In this document: positions 58,400 through 64,000 of the stretch, one piece after another
Numbering within the stretch: the first letter of the stretch is position 1
Layout: every line of letters begins with the position of its first letter
Assembly: GCA_013001595.1 (NCBI GenBank)
Contig: JABDMH010000056.1
Location: 124,001 to 188,000 of the forward strand
Length of the DNA stretch: 64,000 nt
Direction: 5' to 3'
Source: Saprospiraceae bacterium
Lineage (GTDB): Bacteria; Bacteroidota; Bacteroidia; Chitinophagales; Saprospiraceae
Position numbers and translations under genes: made by a program
The notes under the pieces: generated by a model
The model's database searches: none
What the model was told of the DNA's origin: nothing
The model's input: only the letters and a program-made list of their open reading frames with translations

Positions 58400-58910
58400 C
58401 AAAGCACCAAAGAGTAAGAGGCTTGCAAAGCTTTCATCTTGACAAAGTACTCAGCTTACTCCCATTTTAGATCTCCGGTTGTTTGCGCATCATCGATGTC
58501 TTACATGTAGTAAACGAGGATAGATTTCCCCAAATTATCCTACTCTACGCTTGCAAAATGGGTGGTTTGCTCTATCCATTTTCAAAGTACGTACCTGGAT
58601 CAACGATTGGAAAGGTGCATGCATCTTAATCTATCTTATTGGTAATTTCATAGTCAACAGGACAAATGCTGTAGTACGTCGAAATGGTAGCCCAGCTAAC
58701 TTGGAGACTGTATGAGCTAATGCTTAATTCTTCTGCAAAAAGGTCTTCAGCTCAAATCTCAAGGTGCAGATCTCATCCAAAATTGTCTCATTTTGTGAAA
58801 ATGGCACTTTCTAGAGTACGCTCACTGGTAGGAAGCAGGACTTAATTAGAAAGGAATTCTTCTCAATTGTTTTACTTCTTTTGAGCTAAAGTAATATCAT
58901 AGAGGACGGA
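58400..58910. other. 511-bp intergenic stretch without a gene
   Basis: Lies between convergent sucD and the large kinase gene. A loose inverted repeat GAGTAAG (58412-58418) with CTTACTC (58455-58461) might end sucD transcripts. Reading both strands I find only short open frames (a ~27-residue frame on the minus strand near 58740-58820) and no recognisable domain, terminator with a clear T-run, or RNA. It may be decayed sequence. Confidence 0.4.
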
Positions 58911-61900
58911 TTAAGAAACATGATGTCTGGCATAATAATCCACATCAACTCTACCTAACGAAGGCAACTCAAAGAAGAATGTAGTGCCGACATTCTCCTC
59001 GGTCTCAAAATAGATTTTCCCACCAAAGGATTCGATAATGTTTTTCGAAATGGCTAATCCTAGGCCAGTACCTGAAGTTTTCGTTGTAAAATTGGGATAG
59101 AATACCTTTTCTTTCATCTCTTTACTTATACCCTTCCCATTGTCAATTACCTGTATGGTAGCGGTATGGTCATCACATTCAAGTTTTATATCGATGATGC
59201 CCTTGCGGCTAGCAGGTATGGCCTGGATGGCATTTTTAATCAAATTATTGAGTACCCTGAGTAGGTGAGATTTATCAGCATTTACATAAACTTCATCTAT
59301 TGGGACATATAGGTTAAAATCCATGTCTTCCCGTTTTTTGAAAAGATCATGTACAGAGGCCACTAGCTCATTAAGGATGATACGTTCGTTTTCAGGTTTG
59401 GGCATTTTAGCAAAAGTGGAAAACTCTGCGGCGATGCGAGACAGATTATCTATTTGTTCGATCAAGGTGATACCTACACGTTGTACGAGCTGTCTTGATT
59501 CGGTCGGATCAGCATTCTGCATGGCATGCTGCAGGTGCTGGATGCTTAGGCGCATGGGAGTCAGCGGGTTTTTAATCTCATGGGCCACTTGTTTGGCCAT
59601 TTCTCGCCATGCTACTTCACGCTCAGTGAGGGCAAGGAGATCCGCACTTTCGTCCAATTTGACAATCATCTCATTATATTCTCGAATTAAAACTCCGACC
59701 TCATCCTTAGTCTTCCACTCAAGTGGTTCATTGGAAGTGCCAAGTTTAAATTCCTTTAACTTTTGGCCCAAGACGGTGAGTGGCCGAGTAATGCTATTGG
59801 CTACGGCCAAGGCAAATGCACCGGCAATAAGTAGTAGGAAAACATAGACATTCAGCAGAGTGCCCATGAAGTCTTTTACTTGATTTGAGGCCACCGTATG
59901 ACCAGGATGAACCGGTAGACCCACGAAGCCCAATTTTGCATTGTTGCTCTTGGTAAGGGTGAAATATGCGGCGTCAATATCCCGCCCGTGAGCAGGTCTA
60001 TTGTTGTCAATGAAAATAGATTCATTGTATTTTTTAAGCCGTAATAGGGAAGTCAGGCTCATGCGATCTTGGAGATAACCTTTGTCCAGTGCATTTCGAT
60101 CTGAAGTCGTGACCAGAAGACCGTTTTCATCATATAGCTGAATATGGGAATTGTATTTAAGTGCCAGATTTTCTACTACTGTCCTAAATAGTGAATCTAG
60201 AGTACTGGTTTTTCTGCTGTTTATTCGCTCCTGGAGTTCGTATTGCAAGGAAGAGGCGGTTTTTTCCAGTCTGTCTTCCTGCGCTTTCTCAGCAGTGTTC
60301 TGAAAGTAGTAGACAGTCACAATACCAATAATGATGAAAGAGAGAATAATAAGCGCCAGAACCGAAGTCTGAATTTTATTTCTTAGCGAAATTTGATTGG
60401 ATAAGGTAAAATTAAATTCAGTGGGGAGGTATGGAAAAAGCGAATTAAGGATAAGCAATAACAAAATGATAATTACAATGATCACGAACAAGTAGGAGAA
60501 CAGAGAGACGGGCTTTATTAATCCGGTTAATTTTCTTCCAATAAGTGTGATGTATGTGCCATTATTAAATATCAATTCTGATCTGCCTGGTAAGTAATAC
60601 AAAAAAGACTCTCCAACATCTGGAATGTCTTCTTCAAGGATCATATTGTATCCAGCATGACTCCGTTCAATGCAACGATTGTTTTCATAGATGGCATAGT
60701 CATAAAGTGAAAGTTGATCGCTTTCTTTGAAGTTTTTAATGGGCAGTAGACTGGTTAACGGTGAGTAGGGATTGATTTTCTTTTTCTCAAAGAGTATGAC
60801 CACACTAATATTTTTCCCCGCTTTGATATTTATCAAATAATGATCCAGCTCACCCTTTTTGCGAAGGAAATTTCCATTTCCATAGTCGATTTTTTCTGCT
60901 TCACTAAGCTCCCAATTACGCGGGAATGAGGCGGCATAGTAGGTGTCTAGGTAAGAGGAAGTGCTCAATATGTCTATGACAAACGAGCGTACAGTTTGTC
61001 GACTATCTGCACTACGTAACGGCTCCTCAAGAGCCACCAATAAGTTTTCAATTTCTCCAAGTGCAACCGTGTCAATACCTGCTGTCAGCGCGATCGCCAA
61101 CTCCTTTCGCAAGGCAATATCCTTGTCCTTATTAAACTTGAATAATAGGATAGATGAGAATCCAGACAGTACAACGAGCCAGAGGACGACCCAAGTGAAA
61201 TTGGGTGTTTTCACCTCTAAAAAAATGTCCAAAAGAAGGACGTAGATGCTTGCGACCAAAGCAAACTGAATCAAGGGTACTGTGGATCCGAAATATAACA
61301 ACAAAGGAAGTGACAGAAGTAGGGCAGAAATTCCACTGAAGACTCGATATTTCACAGGCACATGAAAGTGCTTGATGATCGAAACGATTTTTGTCGACCA
61401 TATGAAAAGGGTGAACATCAGGAGGATGATCGAGATCAGTGACAATATGCTTATCTGATCTAAATTGAATACACTCTCGAAATTAAAATCGATGGATGTT
61501 TTTTGGATCAGTTTTTGGCAAAACCTTGCCAAGAATACTAAACCACTCAAAATCGTAAAATGTCCAATAAAAGAGTAAAGGCTGGATCGCCAGGCACTGA
61601 GTTTTTCCGGTATTTGGAAAGTGAGGGTATTGATAATGAAAATGGAGACCCAAAGAAAAAGGCATACATTGATCAGAATGTCGCTCAATGCGCCCCTAAA
61701 GGCCGGTGCTGTAATCGCAGGATCAAAAACACGATAGGCCTGAAACTGACCAGAGTAGTCAAATAGTAGAGACACCAGGCGAATGCCCAAAGTTGTAAAA
61801 ACAAAGAAACCTATTGAAATGGATGCCCCCATTTGGTCTCTGATCAAGTAGGCAATTTTTTGAATTAGTACACATAAAGCCAATACTGCCAGAAGGTAGA

Positions 61901-62489
61901 GAAGGATCAAGATGCCGGTCTCTTTTTTTGAAAGACGAGCTTCAAGATCATCCTCGAAATAAATGAATGGCTCTTGATCAGCGGTGACGATGGGAATCCC
62001 AGGATTAGTACTTAGCTTTAAGTTTGGTGGAATGGCAGGATGAACATGGCCATATGGATTTTCTTGTAAAGCTATACGAATCGGTACCAAGGCCAACGCA
62101 TGATATGGATTCGCCTGAAGTGTCATGGAATCCTTCATAACCAAGTAGTGACTGCCTGTAGCTTGTTCTTGTAGGTAGGGATAACTATCCTGAAGCTGCT
62201 CTAGATCTGGCTTGACAGCATGATTATTTGACCAGAATATCAGGTGATCGGATGAATCATAAATAAATACAGTAAAGACTTGTTCAGACAGCTCCACAGC
62301 CCTTGCAACTGCAGGTTGTTCAATGTCCTCATTTGTGGTTAGCTGGCTAAGTACAGTGAGGTAGGAGGTATCAGCAAAGATCTGTTCTATAGTACCCTGG
62401 GTACCTGCAATGTATTCCTCAAAATGAGATTTTACCTTAACAATGTAATCTCCTTCAGAAAAACTGTAATGCGTATAGCCCGCTGTCAT
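58911..62489 (-). CDS. Giant NtrY-like sensor histidine kinase
   Basis: 1,192 residues from the first ATG. Order: N-terminal extracytoplasmic segment, a block of about six or seven membrane helices (from ILILLYLLAVLALCVLIQ to IQFALVASIYVLLLDIFL), a second extracytoplasmic sensor region, helix pairs (LFVIIVIIILLLLILNSLF and TSVLALIILSFIIIGIVTVYYF), another sensor segment, helix LLNVYVFLLLIAGAFALAVANS, HAMP, HisKA with His970 (AKQVAHEIKNPLTPM) and HATPase (NLIKNAIQAIP, DNGKGISKE, GTGLGLAISKN). The open frame continues 22 codons upstream of the ATG and encodes a membrane-helix segment, so the true start is uncertain. No response regulator is adjacent. Confidence 0.88.
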   Translation of the reverse strand: MTAGYTHYSFSEGDYIVKVKSHFEEYIAGTQGTIEQIFADTSYLTVLSQLTTNEDIEQPAVARAVELSEQVFTVFIYDSSDHLIFWSNNHAVKPDLEQLQDSYPYLQEQATGSHYLVMKDSMTLQANPYHALALVPIRIALQENPYGHVHPAIPPNLKLSTNPGIPIVTADQEPFIYFEDDLEARLSKKETGILILLYLLAVLALCVLIQKIAYLIRDQMGASISIGFFVFTTLGIRLVSLLFDYSGQFQAYRVFDPAITAPAFRGALSDILINVCLFLWVSIFIINTLTFQIPEKLSAWRSSLYSFIGHFTILSGLVFLARFCQKLIQKTSIDFNFESVFNLDQISILSLISIILLMFTLFIWSTKIVSIIKHFHVPVKYRVFSGISALLLSLPLLLYFGSTVPLIQFALVASIYVLLLDIFLEVKTPNFTWVVLWLVVLSGFSSILLFKFNKDKDIALRKELAIALTAGIDTVALGEIENLLVALEEPLRSADSRQTVRSFVIDILSTSSYLDTYYAASFPRNWELSEAEKIDYGNGNFLRKKGELDHYLINIKAGKNISVVILFEKKKINPYSPLTSLLPIKNFKESDQLSLYDYAIYENNRCIERSHAGYNMILEEDIPDVGESFLYYLPGRSELIFNNGTYITLIGRKLTGLIKPVSLFSYLFVIIVIIILLLLILNSLFPYLPTEFNFTLSNQISLRNKIQTSVLALIILSFIIIGIVTVYYFQNTAEKAQEDRLEKTASSLQYELQERINSRKTSTLDSLFRTVVENLALKYNSHIQLYDENGLLVTTSDRNALDKGYLQDRMSLTSLLRLKKYNESIFIDNNRPAHGRDIDAAYFTLTKSNNAKLGFVGLPVHPGHTVASNQVKDFMGTLLNVYVFLLLIAGAFALAVANSITRPLTVLGQKLKEFKLGTSNEPLEWKTKDEVGVLIREYNEMIVKLDESADLLALTEREVAWREMAKQVAHEIKNPLTPMRLSIQHLQHAMQNADPTESRQLVQRVGITLIEQIDNLSRIAAEFSTFAKMPKPENERIILNELVASVHDLFKKREDMDFNLYVPIDEVYVNADKSHLLRVLNNLIKNAIQAIPASRKGIIDIKLECDDHTATIQVIDNGKGISKEMKEKVFYPNFTTKTSGTGLGLAISKNIIESFGGKIYFETEENVGTTFFFELPSLGRVDVDYYARHHVS

Positions 62490-62651
62490 TACGAGGATGG
62501 CAGCCAGTACCCAGAAAAGAAGCGTGTTTTTGAACTGATTGATAACAGTTTCAGTTTACAATTAGCATGCCGTGAATCAACATATTAAACAAATTTATTA
62601 TTTATAAACCGTTTATCGTATAGATCAGGTTTTTTTTACTATTATAATCAC

Positions 62652-63058
62652 AGGCTGTGAGGTGTCCTGTCGCATGGTGAGCAATATGCCCACCATGAGG
62701 AAAATCCGGACAACGTAGAGCACCACACCATCTAACGGATGGGTCTCATCTAGGTGAGAACAGATAGTGTCACAGAAACGAAACCGCCATGCCAGTTTTG
62801 CTGTCAGGGTAAGGGTGAAAACGTGCGGTAAGAGCGCACGCATCAGTCTGGCAACAGATTGATGGGATAAACCTTGTGGGTTGAAATGCCACGTATATTT
62901 CGAGCTACGATAAGTAGGTTGGGTTGCTCGCCCAATTGTTTATTGACAATCGGAAGGGGTGGGCAGATTGATCTTGGCTGTGAAGCCAAGACTAGATAAA
63001 TGACAGGAACTTACGCGAGATGTAGGTGACAGAATCCGGTTTATAACCTCACAGTCTT
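62652..63058 (+). ncRNA. rnpB: RNase P RNA (type A)
   Basis: Catalytic RNA that matures tRNA 5' ends. Conserved core elements are present: GAGGAAAATCCGGACAA and GAGCACC near the 5' end, ACAGAAA and GGGTAAGGGTGAAA in the middle, CGGTAAGAGCGCACGC, and GACAGAATCCGG at the 3' end. The ends pair as helix P1 (CTGTGAGGT at 62655 with ACCTCACAG near 63046). Length about 405 nt, bacterial type A. It is divergent from the large kinase gene and followed by T-rich sequence. Confidence 0.95.
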
Positions 63059-63120
63059 TTTTGTTCTGCTATAGAGCACACTCCGGAAAGTGCCATCTTC
63101 ACATATGTAAAGAGCGCCAA

Positions 63121-63148
63121 AATAGCCATTTTTAATATGGCGATTTTT
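63121..63148. terminator. Possible bidirectional terminator
   Basis: Arms AATAGCCAT (63121-63129) and ATGGCGATT (63137-63145), 9 bp with one mismatch, 7-base loop, flanked by A-rich and T-rich tails; between rnpB and convergent porV. Confidence 0.6.
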
Positions 63149-63161
63149 AGGAGTACATGCA

Positions 63162-64000
63162 TTAATTTGTAGGCAGATCAGCACCATCACTCAACGTACC
63201 AAAGTCGAAGAGCAAAGAAAACCGTAGGGTTTTATCCAGAGGGTTGCTAGACTGTAAGGTCGGAGTGGTACTAATGAGATAAGACATATTGATACCAAAT
63301 ACGTTATACTTCAAGCCCAACCCCAGCGTGATGTATTCGCGAGCACCCTTAAGGATATTCTCATGAAAGTAACCAGCTCGCAAGGCAAACTGCTTATCAT
63401 ACCAGTATTCAGCACCCAACGAATAGGTAAACTCTTTAAGCTCTTCACTAAATCCCTCTGGAGCATCCGACCAAGAATTTAGAATGCCATTGAAGACACC
63501 TTTTTCCCGATAATCTGCGATACCATTCATAGGATCTTCGTCTTTAATATTGTGCTGAGGGGTGGGCACCATCAACTTGTTCGCATCGGCGGTGATGGTT
63601 AGGCTATTGTAATCGTCGAAGAAAAATTCCCATGCCGAGCCAAAGCCAAAGTTGATGGGCAGAAAATCATTGGTCTCCTGGGTGTAAGATATCTTAGATC
63701 CTAGGTTTGAAAGTGCTAAGCCAAAGGTTAAGGTGCTGGTTTCTAAAGGTAGTCCATAATAGAAACCGATATCAGCGGCCCCTGCGATGCCTGGATTGAT
63801 CTCGATACCACCAACCTCTTGACCTGCAGCTAGGTTGGAATAAATGAATTTACCATTGATGCCGACAGAAAAATTTTCACCAAGCTTTCTGGCAAATCCT
63901 ACGGCCAGCTCAAATTCATTTGGTCTACCAAAACCAATGGGTTCGCCATTTTCATTGGTAAATTGGATGTCCCCCAGTGAAAAGTAACGTAGACTAAAGC
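63162..64000 (-). CDS. porV: T9SS outer-membrane protein PorV (5' partial)
   Basis: The frame runs open to the right edge (about 279 residues visible), so the signal peptide and N-terminal strands are missing. Visible segments match PorV/LptO: RYFSLGDIQFTNENGE, RPNEFELAVGFARKLGENFSVG, INGKFIYSNLAAG, GSAWEFFFDDYNSLTITADANKLMVPTP, then LKEFTYSLGAEYWYDKQFALRAGYFHE and the C-terminal strand TLRFSLLFDFG. PorV is the FadL-like beta-barrel that shuttles cargo bearing type A sorting domains to the PorU sortase in the type IX secretion system, which is the predicted export route of the repeat protein at 25216. A shorter start within the window (TTG at 63575) is internal, since the family sequence continues beyond it. 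Confidence 0.93.
   Translation of the reverse strand, partial: FSLRYFSLGDIQFTNENGEPIGFGRPNEFELAVGFARKLGENFSVGINGKFIYSNLAAGQEVGGIEINPGIAGAADIGFYYGLPLETSTLTFGLALSNLGSKISYTQETNDFLPINFGFGSAWEFFFDDYNSLTITADANKLMVPTPQHNIKDEDPMNGIADYREKGVFNGILNSWSDAPEGFSEELKEFTYSLGAEYWYDKQFALRAGYFHENILKGAREYITLGLGLKYNVFGINMSYLISTTPTLQSSNPLDKTLRFSLLFDFGTLSDGADLPTN

Noticed and set aside
58740-58830. Possible transposase remnant on the minus strand in the gap after sucD
   Set aside because: Only a ~27-residue frame without recognisable motif, no inverted repeats or target duplications.
63162-63575. Short 137-residue gene at the right edge
   Set aside because: The frame continues without a stop to 64000 and the upstream residues match PorV, so it is the C-terminal part of a longer gene.

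Overview
The window comes from a chromosome of the phylum Bacteroidota. The evidence is the recurring TAnnTTTG-type -7 promoter boxes, the near absence of Shine-Dalgarno spacing, DUF6029 and Omp28-family proteins, a periplasmic-propeller sensor kinase, a type IX secretion (T9SS) cargo protein with a sorting tail, and PorV, the T9SS outer-membrane protein. A member of the Saprospiria or a related free-living lineage is plausible, but I cannot fix the family from sequence alone. No prophage, insertion sequence, CRISPR array or tRNA gene was seen. Most of the window is ordinary core chromosome.

Layout. 1-7 kb: end of rny (RNase Y) meeting pheT tail to tail with no spacer, then an Omp28/DUF6029 envelope pair divergent from a TlpA-like thioredoxin, and an acetyltransferase. 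7-16.7 kb: regulatory island with two NarL/LuxR-type regulators, a TAT-exported Gfo/Idh/MocA oxidoreductase, a propeller sensor kinase with its NarL-type response regulator, two tandem copies of an apparent small-RNA gene, and an NfeD-flotillin pair. 17-22 kb: housekeeping genes (prs, rplY, an omega-amidase-like nitrilase, an NlpC/P60 lipoprotein, adk, obgE). 22-29 kb: an OmpR/PhoB-type two-component pair, an NTF2-like protein and a 1,344-residue T9SS cargo protein made of eleven ~111-residue repeats. 29-36 kb: SulP transporter, MFS transporter, a two-cluster iron-sulfur protein, DUF2007, msrA-msrB, a polyprenyl synthase and a GNAT protein. 36-54.6 kb: one continuous str-S10-spc-alpha superoperon from rpsL to rplQ (tuf absent, map-infA-rpmJ after secY). 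54.7-58.4 kb: carA-eno, an FtsB/DivIC protein and sucD. 58.9-64 kb: a giant NtrY-like sensor kinase, RNase P RNA and the C-terminal part of porV.

The two most interesting signals are non-coding. (1) Downstream of the NarL-type regulator at 13464-14102 lie two ~199-bp tandem units. Each has a 7-4-7 inverted repeat, a promoter box at identical spacing, a conserved AU-rich hairpin and a strong intrinsic terminator, but no open reading frame; this looks like a duplicated, regulator-controlled small RNA. (2) Direct repeats of (T)GTGAT with exact 11-bp periodicity occur both just upstream of the OmpR/PhoB-type regulator (22142) and just upstream of the giant T9SS repeat protein (25216). This suggests an autoregulated two-component system that also controls a large surface or secreted protein. 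With PorV at the window edge, the repeat protein's export route is also represented.
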